Below are positions 9,565 to 18,441 of a DNA stretch of 64,000 bases, piece after piece (the first letter of the stretch is position 1; each line of letters begins with the position of its first letter). The notes under the pieces were generated by a model. It worked only from the letters and a program-made list of their open reading frames with translations, had not been told where the DNA came from and did no database searches. A program made the position numbers and the translations under genes. Source of the stretch: Desulfocapsa sp050291935 (GTDB lineage: Bacteria > Desulfobacterota > Desulfobulbia > Desulfobulbales > Desulfocapsaceae); the NCBI GenBank assembly GCA_050291935.1, contig JBNKKR010000006.1, forward strand, positions 1 through 64,000, written 5' to 3'.

Positions 9565-12063
9565 ATGAATATTACTCGAAAAATTAGCATGGTAGCGTTG
9601 AGTGGAGTCCTTATTATGGGTGGTATTGCTGCTCTGTTGTCTCTAAACGTTATGCATCGTTTGGAGGACGAAAAAATAGAGGCTCTTCGCACTAACATGA
9701 TGGGAGAGAAAAAACAGAATCTGAGTGATCTCGTTCAGAGTGCCCACAACATACTTCAGGTCCATTATAATAATGCCCATGATACGCAAAAGATAGCAGA
9801 TGCCTACCGTCCACAGCTGAAGAATGTTGTGGAAATAGCCCATCAGACCATCACTCGCTTACAGAATCGTTCAGATATAGATCTTGCTGAGAAAAAGAGA
9901 CTGGCAGCAGAGTTGATTGGTGCCATGCGATATGACGATGGATCCTACCTGTGGATTAATGATCTTGGTCCCAAAATGATCATGCATCCCATTAAACCTG
10001 AGTTAAACGGAAAGGATCTCTCTGCTGTCAAGGATTCCAATGGAAAGAGGATGTTTGTTGCCTTTGCCAAGAAGTGTCAGTTGGAGGGTGAGGGGATAGT
10101 TGAATATCTCTGGCCAAAACCTGGGCATAAAGAGCCGGTAGGGAAAATATCCTATGTGAAACTGTTTGAACCGTGGGGATGGGTGATCGGAACCGGGGTG
10201 TATATTGATGGAGTTGAAACCCGTTATATGGAGGATGCTAAAAGAGCCATAGCCAGGTTACGCTATGGACAAGGATTGAAAGGTTATTTTTGGATAAACG
10301 ACTCGGCACCTAAAATGATAATGCATCCCCACAAACCTGAGCTTGAAGGTAAAGATCTCTCTGGTATCAAGGATTCGAACGATACGAGTTTGTTTGTTGA
10401 GTTTGCAAATATCTGTCGTGAGAAGGGGGAGGGGTTTGTTGAATATCTCTGGCCAATGCCGGGACATGATCAGCCAGTACAAAAGCTCAGCTACGTGAAA
10501 CGATTTGCTCCCTGGGACTGGATTGTTGGGACAGGTGTGTATCTTAATGATGTTGCACAGAAAATTGACATTGAAGAAAAAAAGAGCAGGGCAGTTGTGG
10601 CCCAGCAGCGAAATCTGTTCTTAATGGTATTGGTAGCGGTTCTTGTCGTGACCGCTTTTGGAGGGGTGTGGATTAGTAAAGGCGTGGGACGATCCATCGT
10701 CAATGCGGAGAAAATGTTCGTTGATCTCTCCAAAGGCCAGGGTGATTTAACTGTGAGGCTTGATGAGTCTGGTTCGGATGAAACCAGTACCATGATGAAA
10801 TCCGTAAACCGGTTTCTTGTTAAGCTTGAGCATATTATTGGAGATATTGTAGCCAAGTTTACCACCCTTGGTTTATCGGCCAACGAGCTTTCAAAAATAG
10901 CAAAATATATAGCAGAACATGCAGAAGATGCCATGCAAAGAGCAACAAGTGTTGCTGCTGCCACTGAACAAATGAGTACGAATATGTCAAGTGTCGCCGC
11001 AGCCAGTGAGGAGGCGTCGGTCAATGTGAGCATGGTGGCTAACACGGTGGAACAGATGGCTTCCACTGTCAAGGACATTGAATCAAATACAGAGAAGGCG
11101 CGTTCCATAGCTCAAAAAGCATCAACAAGTGCCGAGCTCACAACGAAAAAGGTTGATAAGCTTGGTGCTGATGCCAAAGAGATCAGTAAGGTCACCGAGG
11201 TGATAACTGAAATTGCTGAGCAGACCAATCTGCTGGCGCTCAACGCCACCATTGAGGCGGCTCGGGCTGGTGAGGCCGGGAAGGGTTTTGCTGTGGTGGC
11301 CAATGAAATAAAGGAGCTTGCCAAGCAGACGGCAGGTGCCACAAGTGAAATCAAAAGTAAAATTGAAGAGATTCAGTCCTCGTCCAACGACACAATATCT
11401 GAAATCGTCAATATCAGCTCCATCGTAAGCGAAGTTACAGAGATTGTATCTGTTATCGCATCTGCGGTGGAGGAACAGGCTGTAACAACGGAGGAAAGTG
11501 CTGCAAACTTAGTTCAGGCATCCGCTGGAATTCAGGAGGTGAACCAAAACGTTTCTGAGGTTTCCACTGTGGCGACAACCATTTCACAAGATATTGCAGG
11601 AATTTCTGTGATAACAGAGGAAATGGAACAGATAAATTCCCAGTTGAATCGACGGGCAAATGACCTGCAGAGTGTTTTTGCCAGGGTCTCAGAGACTGTG
11701 GGTCAATTTACGATCAAAGACGGCAGATTTGATATTTCTCATGTAAAGGCGTCTCATATGAAGTGGCGGTCAAAACTTGAGTCGGTCATCATGGGTAAAG
11801 AGAGCCTGCGTACCGAAGAAGTAACTTCTGACCATGAGTGCGAATTTGGCAAGTGGTTTTTTGGCCCAGAGGGAAAATCCGTAAGTGGTTCGCCATATTA
11901 TGAAGCAGTTGGGAAGTGGCACAAAGAGGTGCATCTTCAGGCTAAAGAGGTGATAGCTCTTTATAATCAGGGAGAAAAAAAGAAGGCTCTGTTGAAGGTG
12001 GCTGATTTTGAAGAGATACGGGAAAAGCTCTTTGACTCTTTGGATCATCTGTATAGCTGTTAA
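9565..12063 (+). CDS. Methyl-accepting chemotaxis protein with double Cache and zinc-binding CZB domain
   Basis: An 832-residue receptor; the ATG at 9565 is preferred to the TTG three bases earlier. A membrane helix lies near 8-28. Two tandem sCache_2-type ligand-binding units follow (about 30-340); they repeat the pattern WINDxxPKMIMHP-KPEL-GKDLS-KDSN and FVEYLWP-PGH-P. A second helix lies at about 350-372, then HAMP. The coiled-coil signalling domain has its hairpin tip at EAARAGEAGKGFAVVANEI (about 562). A C-terminal CZB domain carries H, CEFGKWFFG and HKEVH metal ligands. It should sense a small extracellular ligand through Cache and zinc or redox state (hypochlorite in known cases) through CZB, and signal to CheA/CheW, which are not in the window. 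A sigma54 promoter precedes it, and the GGDEF/EAL gene starts 13 bases after its stop. Confidence 0.94.
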   Translation: MNITRKISMVALSGVLIMGGIAALLSLNVMHRLEDEKIEALRTNMMGEKKQNLSDLVQSAHNILQVHYNNAHDTQKIADAYRPQLKNVVEIAHQTITRLQNRSDIDLAEKKRLAAELIGAMRYDDGSYLWINDLGPKMIMHPIKPELNGKDLSAVKDSNGKRMFVAFAKKCQLEGEGIVEYLWPKPGHKEPVGKISYVKLFEPWGWVIGTGVYIDGVETRYMEDAKRAIARLRYGQGLKGYFWINDSAPKMIMHPHKPELEGKDLSGIKDSNDTSLFVEFANICREKGEGFVEYLWPMPGHDQPVQKLSYVKRFAPWDWIVGTGVYLNDVAQKIDIEEKKSRAVVAQQRNLFLMVLVAVLVVTAFGGVWISKGVGRSIVNAEKMFVDLSKGQGDLTVRLDESGSDETSTMMKSVNRFLVKLEHIIGDIVAKFTTLGLSANELSKIAKYIAEHAEDAMQRATSVAAATEQMSTNMSSVAAASEEASVNVSMVANTVEQMASTVKDIESNTEKARSIAQKASTSAELTTKKVDKLGADAKEISKVTEVITEIAEQTNLLALNATIEAARAGEAGKGFAVVANEIKELAKQTAGATSEIKSKIEEIQSSSNDTISEIVNISSIVSEVTEIVSVIASAVEEQAVTTEESAANLVQASAGIQEVNQNVSEVSTVATTISQDIAGISVITEEMEQINSQLNRRANDLQSVFARVSETVGQFTIKDGRFDISHVKASHMKWRSKLESVIMGKESLRTEEVTSDHECEFGKWFFGPEGKSVSGSPYYEAVGKWHKEVHLQAKEVIALYNQGEKKKALLKVADFEEIREKLFDSLDHLYSC

Positions 12064-12076
12064 CGAAGGGATAGAT

Positions 12077-15000
12077 ATGTATAAGCAGAAAATTGAGCTT
12101 GGTACATGGGCTGCAAATAATCCTTACAGTATAGCGCGTTATGACAGAGATGGGCGCTTTATCTATATTAATTCCCAGTATGAAGATACACTCGATACTC
12201 CTTTAGCGGCAGTAAAAGGTAGGAGTGTTGATGAGTTTTTTCCGGAAAGTTATCAAGATCTTATAGGTGCAATACGGCAAGCGGTTTTAACCGGGAAAGA
12301 AATTCGTTATATGAGACAACAGCTCACCAAAAAAGATGGGACAATGCTGTATCATACCATGAGCTTTTTCCCGGAATTTAATGAAGATGGTGAGGTTGAA
12401 TCTGTACTGAGTCTTGGACGTGAAATAAGCGCGGTCAATCGTATGCAGGAAGAGCTTGCGTTTAGGGAAGAGGAACTTCGTCTCCTTGCTGAGTCTGCCC
12501 CAGGGATGATGGGTGCGTACTATCTTAAACCGGATGGATCCGTATGTATGCCCTATGTGTCGTATAAAATTTTTGAGATCTTTGGTCTGTACCCGGAAGA
12601 TGTACGCAAGGACGCCTCAGCGTTAATGGCATTGCACCACCCGGAAGATGATGCATTTATTAAAGAAAGTATTGCTGAGTCTGCTCGAAAAATGAGTACA
12701 TGGCAGGAAGAGTTCAGGATTATTCATCCCAGTAAGGGGGTGCGATGGTTGAAAAGTAATACCAACCCCATGCCCCATCCGGAAGGGGGAGTGATTTGGT
12801 ATGGTTCTGTTTGTGATATAACAGACTGTAAACAAAAGGAAAAAGTTCTCGCTGAAACTACAGTCCGTTTGACTTCCCTCTTTGCAGCGATTCCAGATCC
12901 CATATGGCTTAAAGATAGCAACGGGTACTATTTGACTTGTAATGATGCTTTTGCCAGGTTTGTTGGTTTGCCCGCAGATGAAGTGGTGGGAAAAAGTGAG
13001 AATCTCATTTGTAATTCCGTTGAAACCTGTAAAAAAAGTGATGAGAAGGCGGTTAAGAGGGGAGGGTTGATTGTCACTGAGGAACAGGTTGTAGGAGGAG
13101 ATGGCAAGGAGTTCCTTTTTGAGGTTCGCAAGCTTCCCATTTATGACGATTCCGGTAATGTGCAAGCGATAATGGGGATAGGTCAGGATATAACTGAGCG
13201 TAAACAAGTGGAAGAACGCTTGCGGAAGAGTGAGGAAAATTTTCGTACCCTTGTTGAAAGTGCCGATGACTATATCCTTCGTTATGATCAAAAGGGAGCT
13301 GTTGTTTATATGAATCCCCAACTGCGAAAATTGCTAGGTGTTCGGTTGGAGGATGTCGTGGGTAAAAGACCGACGCATGTATCCACTGATACATATAATG
13401 ATCTTGAAAAGGCGTTGGATAGCGTTCTTATAAATGGTGAAACAGTAAATTTGGAGCTTATTCTTCCCCAGGAAAATGGAGAAGAATGTTGTCACCTCGT
13501 TAAGCTTGTTGCAGAACGAAATGGACAGGGAAAAATTGTCGGTGTACTGGGTATCGGGCGGGATCTCACCGAACGAAAACAGATGGAAAAGGCACTTGCA
13601 AGAAGAGAACGAGAATTTCGTACATTGGCAGAGCATTCTCCGGATACCATTGCACGTTTTGATTTAGAATGTAATAGAACTTATGTAAATCCCACTTTTT
13701 TACGGATTTTTGGAAAATCGAAAGAAGAGGTACTTGGAAAACAGCCAGCACAAAGCACGCCAATCCCTGAACAGTTAAGTCTGCTTTTTGAGAATACATT
13801 ACGTAAGGTGTTGAGAACCGGTGAAAGTGTGCAAATGGAAACGCCTTTTGTTGATGCTGGTGGAAAACAGGGCTTTGGTAATCTCAAAATTGTACCTGAG
13901 TTTGGTGAAGATGGTGCTGTGGTGAGTGCCCTCTGTATTGGAAGAGATATTACCAAACGTAAGGAAATGGAAGAAGCGTTGGCCAGAAGGGAAAGGGCTT
14001 TTCGTACTTTGGCCGAAAATTCTCCTGATATCATTGCCCGTTTTGATCTTGAGTTGCGCCGTGTTTATGTTAGCCCGGCTTTTACCGAACTAAGCGGTGT
14101 TCCAACGGAAGAGATTGTCGGTTTTACCCCCACACAGAAGTCTGTTCTTGTTGGGTCCGTGGCATTGGAATATGAAGACTTTCTGCGTGGTATCATAAGT
14201 AGCAGGGAACGGGGAAATTTTGATATGACCTGGACCGATACTGCCGGTCGTAAAAGCTTTTGGGAGCAGCAGGCTGTCCCGGAATATGACAATGACGGGA
14301 AAATATCAGGTGTTCTTACCGTTTCACGTAATATTACCGAACGTAAAATTGCCGAGGAGCATATTGCTTATATGGCCCATCACGATGGGCTTACCGGTTT
14401 GCCCAACCGGATTTTTGCCAAGATTAGAATGGAAGAGGTTATTAGCAGGGGAGAACGTAACGGAGGAAAGGCAGCTCTTCTTTTTATTGATCTTGATGGT
14501 TTTAAAGTCGTGAATGATACCCTTGGTCATTCCACTGGAGATGTGCTTTTAAAAATGATAGCTCAACGTCTGAAGGGCTGCATTCGCGCAAACGATTTTA
14601 TTGGGCGTCAGGGGGGGGATGAGTTCTTATTGATTCTAGCTGATCCTGCGGAAGCGGTAGATATTTTAGGGGCGGTGAAGCGCCTACGATCTGAGTTGGA
14701 GTCCCCTTTTAATATTAACGGGAGATCGTTAAATGTTTCAATGTCCATTGGTGTTGCGGTATTTCCAGAAGATGGCAATACCTATGAAGTTTTACTGAGA
14801 AAAGCTGATACTGCCATGTACAGGGCGAAGGAATTTGGGCGAGATATCCACTGTTTTTATGCTGATGAGATGAATCGCCATATGGCTGATCATTTGCGCA
14901 TCCAAAATGATCTGAAACGAGCTCTGGTTGCTGGTGAACTTGAGCTCTACTACCAGCCGCAAATTACCACCCTGGATCAAAAAATAACAGGAGCTGAGGC

Positions 15001-15721
15001 CTTATTACGCTGGGAACATCCAAATGATGGAATGGTTTTGCCCAGTGCGTTTATTCCAGTGGCGGAAAGCAGTGGGCTGATTGTCCCCATTGGTGATTGG
15101 GTGATTGAACAGGTATGCCATCAAGCAGCGCTATGGCACACGCAAGGTATGCAGTTAAACGTAGCTGTTAATATTTCGGCAGTACAGCTAAGACGTGGTG
15201 ATTTGGTGAAAACCGTCAAATCAGCCTTGCAAAGCTCTGGGTTGGCGCCTCAGTTTTTGGAACTTGAGTTGACTGAATCGGTAATAATGCAGGATATGGA
15301 TAAGACCCTTGATACGGTTCAACAGCTTAAAACACTTGGTGTGAGATTGGCCATTGACGATTTTGGTACGGGGTATTCGAGCCTTGCCTATCTTAAACGA
15401 TTTGCCACAGACAAACTCAAGATCGATGGTTCTTTTGTCCGCGATATTGTGCATGATGCTGATGATGCCGCAATTGTGCAGGCAATTCTTCAGATGGCTA
15501 ATACACTTGGTATTACAACAGTTGCCGAGGGGGTGGAAGATCAGGCAACTGTGGAAATTCTACAGGGGCTTTCGTGTGACATAATCCAGGGATATGTATT
15601 CTCTCCAGCATTAAATAAGGCGCAGTTTCAAGAGTTTTACACGCAATATGATGACCATGCATGGCAAAGTGATAAATGCCGACGAAATGTACTCAGTGAT
15701 GGTGATTCCCTTTCGGCATAA
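12077..15721 (+). CDS. Multi-PAS diguanylate cyclase/phosphodiesterase (GGDEF-EAL)
   Basis: A 1214-residue cytoplasmic c-di-GMP enzyme. ATG 12077 (MYKQKIELG) follows GAAGGGA and is preferred to an in-frame start inside the receptor gene. About six PAS domains (5-760) precede GGDEF (active-site GRQGGDEF near 845, intact) and EAL (AEALLRW near 972, later DDFGTGYSSL and the Glu of TVAEGVED, all intact), so both synthesis and breakdown of c-di-GMP are possible. Three PAS modules resemble those of the hybrid kinase at 669 in sequence and order. Its position 13 bases after the chemoreceptor suggests one sigma54-driven operon linking chemotaxis-type sensing to c-di-GMP. Confidence 0.94.
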   Translation: MYKQKIELGTWAANNPYSIARYDRDGRFIYINSQYEDTLDTPLAAVKGRSVDEFFPESYQDLIGAIRQAVLTGKEIRYMRQQLTKKDGTMLYHTMSFFPEFNEDGEVESVLSLGREISAVNRMQEELAFREEELRLLAESAPGMMGAYYLKPDGSVCMPYVSYKIFEIFGLYPEDVRKDASALMALHHPEDDAFIKESIAESARKMSTWQEEFRIIHPSKGVRWLKSNTNPMPHPEGGVIWYGSVCDITDCKQKEKVLAETTVRLTSLFAAIPDPIWLKDSNGYYLTCNDAFARFVGLPADEVVGKSENLICNSVETCKKSDEKAVKRGGLIVTEEQVVGGDGKEFLFEVRKLPIYDDSGNVQAIMGIGQDITERKQVEERLRKSEENFRTLVESADDYILRYDQKGAVVYMNPQLRKLLGVRLEDVVGKRPTHVSTDTYNDLEKALDSVLINGETVNLELILPQENGEECCHLVKLVAERNGQGKIVGVLGIGRDLTERKQMEKALARREREFRTLAEHSPDTIARFDLECNRTYVNPTFLRIFGKSKEEVLGKQPAQSTPIPEQLSLLFENTLRKVLRTGESVQMETPFVDAGGKQGFGNLKIVPEFGEDGAVVSALCIGRDITKRKEMEEALARRERAFRTLAENSPDIIARFDLELRRVYVSPAFTELSGVPTEEIVGFTPTQKSVLVGSVALEYEDFLRGIISSRERGNFDMTWTDTAGRKSFWEQQAVPEYDNDGKISGVLTVSRNITERKIAEEHIAYMAHHDGLTGLPNRIFAKIRMEEVISRGERNGGKAALLFIDLDGFKVVNDTLGHSTGDVLLKMIAQRLKGCIRANDFIGRQGGDEFLLILADPAEAVDILGAVKRLRSELESPFNINGRSLNVSMSIGVAVFPEDGNTYEVLLRKADTAMYRAKEFGRDIHCFYADEMNRHMADHLRIQNDLKRALVAGELELYYQPQITTLDQKITGAEALLRWEHPNDGMVLPSAFIPVAESSGLIVPIGDWVIEQVCHQAALWHTQGMQLNVAVNISAVQLRRGDLVKTVKSALQSSGLAPQFLELELTESVIMQDMDKTLDTVQQLKTLGVRLAIDDFGTGYSSLAYLKRFATDKLKIDGSFVRDIVHDADDAAIVQAILQMANTLGITTVAEGVEDQATVEILQGLSCDIIQGYVFSPALNKAQFQEFYTQYDDHAWQSDKCRRNVLSDGDSLSA

Positions 15722-15762
15722 ACGTAAATGATGGTGTGAAAATGGGTGAAGGGCAATGAACA

Positions 15763-16170
15763 ATGAACAATGACAATAGAGGGGTGGCTGAAGAGTTCAA
15801 CAAAAAAAATGTATTGATTGTGGATGATGAGCCGGGACTTCTGTTAAGTATTGAATGTGGTTTTGAAAGACAAGAGCAATTTAAGGTTCTCACTGCCGGA
15901 AACGGTGAAGAAGCGCTTGAAGTACTTACCAGAGAGGAAGTGGATCTATTAATAACTGACTTACAGATGCCCAAAATGGATGGTTTCCAGCTTTTGGCGA
16001 AAATGAACGTTGACTATCCAAACGTGGTCAATGTTGCAATGACCGCATTTGCCACTCCAAAAATTGAAGAACAGCTTAAGTCCTTAGGGGCATATACCTT
16101 TCTGAGCAAACCCCTTGATGTTGATACCCTTGAAAATTGTATTCTTTCCAGTTTGAAACTTGATCTATAA
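15763..16170 (+). CDS. Single-domain response regulator
   Basis: A 135-residue protein with a 15-residue polar N-terminal extension followed by one receiver. The acidic pair (VDDEPG), acceptor Asp in ITDLQMPKMDG, Thr in MTAF and Lys in LSKPLD are all present, so it should be phosphorylated. There is no output domain. It starts 41 bases after the GGDEF/EAL stop, within a small repeat of CAATGAA units, and may end that operon. It could be the phosphate receiver for the CHASE4 kinase at 6997, which lacks one. Its second half is the closest match to the second half of the receiver at 18251. Confidence 0.88.
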   Translation: MNNDNRGVAEEFNKKNVLIVDDEPGLLLSIECGFERQEQFKVLTAGNGEEALEVLTREEVDLLITDLQMPKMDGFQLLAKMNVDYPNVVNVAMTAFATPKIEEQLKSLGAYTFLSKPLDVDTLENCILSSLKLDL

Positions 16171-16174
16171 CTAC

Positions 16175-16470
16175 ACTATGTCACATACATAGGATGTCCC
16201 AACAGTATATGTTTGTTTGTGGGCTTTCCTGGCGATGATAGTGGGGGATAGTTGGTTAGGTGAATGAGGGGCGATTATTGTGAAAAATGTACTTGTCGTG
16301 GATGACGACCATGGTCTTCTTCTCAGTATTGAAGAGGCGTATAAGGGGCAGCAAGACGTATTCAGGATACTCACGGCCAGAAACGGTGAAGAGGCATTAA
16401 CAATACTTCAAGAACAGGAAGTGGCTCTACTGATTACTGATCTGCAAATGCCTAAGATGGATGGTATTCA
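16175..16470 (+). repeat. First copy of a ~295-bp direct repeat (upstream region plus receiver 5' half)
   Basis: This stretch matches about 18146-18441 at a constant offset of 1971 bases. The coding part differs at only about nine positions in the first 190 bases (eye count); the upstream part shares the block CAACAGTATATGTTTGTTTG and its surroundings. The repeat covers the leader and the first half of the receiver gene and marks a recent duplication. Confidence 0.8.
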
Positions 16471-17419
16471 ACTTCTTGCGAGGATGAGTGTTGACTATCC
16501 TGATGTTATCAATGTGGTTATGACTGCGTTTGGTACCCATGAAATTGAAGTGCAGTTTAAATCTCTTGGAACCTATAAGTTTCTCAATAAACCCATTGAT
16601 GTGTATTCCCTTGAAGATTGCATCCTCTCGGCACTGCATACCATTAATGAGCAGAAGGGTTCTGTTTCAGGACTTATATTGGCGCATTTTTTACAACTTA
16701 TAGCAGCAGAACAAAAAACCTGTTCTATCACTGTTTTTAATTGGGCCTCGCAAAAGGGCACTTTACATTTTTCTGAAGGGAAATTGTTGGCAGCCAACAC
16801 CGGTAGTCTGCATGCGGATGAAGCGGTTGTTGAGATGGTGACCTGGGACAATGTGAAAATTATTATGCATAAGCTTGCCGTTGCTCCTGACACGTGCAGC
16901 GTTAAGTCCGGGTTAAAAGCATTGCTTTTACAAGGTGCCAAGCAACAGGATGAAATGGAAAATACGATTTCCTCTTTTGATGAAATTGAAATCGGCTTTG
17001 ATACTTTGGTGTCCGAAAAAGTGACGGACCCTGATAATACTATAATGACTGGAGGATATATGGCTGGGTTGAAAGAGATTTTGGTAGAAATGGCAGCAGA
17101 GATGGACAGTGTACTTTCCGTTCAGGTGACGGGGATGGATGGAATAACCGTCGCGGTGCATAATCCCACTGGGGCTGATGTGGATGTGTTTTCAGCAAAA
17201 TTTGCCATGGTGATGAAGTTGGTTGATAAATCCGTTGAAGGTATTTCCGGGATCGGAGCCCTGGAGGAAAGCCTGGTGCAAGCAGAAGATGCTTGGATTT
17301 TAACGAGATTTATAAATGAACAGTATTATCTGGGAATAATGGTTGGTCGTGATGGAACCCTTGGAAATGTCCGTTTAGTTGCTGGAAAATATATGGAAAA
17401 ACTCAGAAAGGCTATTTAA
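16280..17419 (+). CDS. REC-PATAN (DUF4388)-Roadblock-type signalling protein
   Basis: A 379-residue protein starting with GTG (AGGGG nine bases upstream). The receiver (1-120) keeps VVDDDHG, ITDLQMPKMDG, MTAF and NKPID. A PATAN/DUF4388 domain follows (about 125-215; LAHFLQLIAAEQKTCSITV, GTLHFSEGKLLAANTG). The C-terminal 120 residues have a Roadblock/LC7-like pattern (LKEILVEMAAEMDSVLSVQVTGMDGITVAV). The same three-part design is found at 35246. PATAN domains in cyanobacteria act in phototaxis and pilus control, and Roadblock proteins regulate small GTPases; a role in motility or polarity is inferred. The next gene starts 25 bases downstream with a strong ribosome site. Confidence 0.85.
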   Translation: MKNVLVVDDDHGLLLSIEEAYKGQQDVFRILTARNGEEALTILQEQEVALLITDLQMPKMDGIQLLARMSVDYPDVINVVMTAFGTHEIEVQFKSLGTYKFLNKPIDVYSLEDCILSALHTINEQKGSVSGLILAHFLQLIAAEQKTCSITVFNWASQKGTLHFSEGKLLAANTGSLHADEAVVEMVTWDNVKIIMHKLAVAPDTCSVKSGLKALLLQGAKQQDEMENTISSFDEIEIGFDTLVSEKVTDPDNTIMTGGYMAGLKEILVEMAAEMDSVLSVQVTGMDGITVAVHNPTGADVDVFSAKFAMVMKLVDKSVEGISGIGALEESLVQAEDAWILTRFINEQYYLGIMVGRDGTLGNVRLVAGKYMEKLRKAI

Positions 17420-17444
17420 CAGAAATCAAGTTTGGGAGGGAAAA

Positions 17445-17918
17445 ATGGCAACGGAAGAAGAAAAGAAAAAGAATATAATGCGCCTGATGACCCTGATGAT
17501 TAGTGGGATGGCAAAGGCACTTTATGATCTTTTTGGGGAAACCGCGTATGCCACCATGACGGAGGTTGGCAGAACAACCCTTGAAATCATGGAAAATGAG
17601 ATGGGCCTTGAAGTGGATGGTGAGGCTCCTGAGGATGTACTCACTGAAATTGGTCGTATCTTTTGTGATGAAATGGGGTTCATTGAGTCCTTTTCCACCG
17701 CAAAAGAGGGGAATGCGCTGGTTCTTACGGTAAACCGTTGTCAAGGGTGGGATCTTACCCAATCTATCATGAAAACGGGTGTGGAGACCCCCTTTACCTG
17801 TCCCATTATGAATGTCTGTCAGGCGGCTCTTAGTCGAATGGGGTTTGTGGTCAGAAAATCAATTGTTCCCATTCCTGAAACAAGAGGATCATCCATTTAT
17901 TTTACGTTGCTTGAATGA
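17445..17918 (+). CDS. Small cytoplasmic protein, possible V4R or MetOD1-like sensor
   Basis: A 157-residue protein starting at ATG 17445 after GGGAGGG. There is no signal peptide or membrane helix. The first half is helical with many Met (MRLMTLMISGMAKALYDLFGE). The second half has three Cys in the order IFCDEMGF, RCQGWD and CPIMNVC. The size and the late CP...C pattern recall V4R-type and methanogen-output-domain-1 (MetOD1) folds that bind hydrophobic or haem-like ligands; this is a low-confidence resemblance. It is probably cotranscribed with the REC-PATAN-Roadblock gene and may be its partner or output. Confidence 0.75.
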   Translation: MATEEEKKKNIMRLMTLMISGMAKALYDLFGETAYATMTEVGRTTLEIMENEMGLEVDGEAPEDVLTEIGRIFCDEMGFIESFSTAKEGNALVLTVNRCQGWDLTQSIMKTGVETPFTCPIMNVCQAALSRMGFVVRKSIVPIPETRGSSIYFTLLE

Positions 17919-18141
17919 CTGGAGTTTAGAGTTTCAGCAAAGTGAACGGCTCCGATGATAGGGGACTGAATTTTTTTCATGGCTTTTTAACCGGGAGACA
18001 GATTTGTTTTTCTTTAGTTGGTAAATTTCAATAAGTTATCGGAATGCAGTGAAGTGCTGAGAAAATCACTCTGTCCCCGGTGCTCTAGAAAAACAAAATC
18101 AGTCCCCTCAGTTCGAAAAAAACTAAAACTCCAAACTCCAG
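17919..18141. mobile_element. REP/RAYT-like imperfect palindrome, probably a non-autonomous element
   Basis: The ends are inverted repeats: CTGGAGTTTAGAGTTT (17919-17934) against AAACTCCAAACTCCAG (18126-18141), one mismatch. Inside, GGGGACTGAATTTTTTTC (from 17961) mirrors GATTTTG/CAGTCCCCTC near 18096-18108, and CCGGGAGACAGATTT (from 17991) mirrors AAATCACTCTGTCCCCGG (18063-18080). Such nested GGGGAC-type units resemble sequences that flank REP-associated tyrosine transposases. No transposase is encoded, and the open frame crossing it is not credible. It sits exactly between the PATAN locus and the duplicated receiver. Confidence 0.6.
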
Positions 18142-18145
18142 TACA

Positions 18146-18441
18146 ACTATGTCATATACATAAAATGTGCCAACAGTATATGTTTGTTTGTGGGCTTTCT
18201 TAGTAAGGACAGTGGTGGGGTGGATTGCTGGATGGATGGGGACGATTATTGTGAAAAATGTACTTGTCGTGAATGACGACCATGGTCTTCTTCGCAGTAT
18301 TGAAGAGGCATATAAAGGGCAGCAAGAAGTATTCAGGATACTCACGGCCAGAAACGGTGAAGAGGCATTAACAATACTTCAAGAACAGGAAGTGGCTCTA
18401 CTAATTACTAATCTTCAGATGCCTAAGATGGATGCTTTCCA
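18146..18441 (+). repeat. Second copy of the ~295-bp direct repeat
   Basis: This is the partner of 16175-16470 at a constant offset of 1971 bases. It begins just after the palindromic element and ends within the receiver gene, where similarity switches to the receiver at 15763. Confidence 0.8.

Noticed and set aside
18018..18203. 61-codon frame in the gap before the mosaic receiver
   Set aside because: It lies across the palindromic element and the duplicated leader; its sequence is explained by those repeats.
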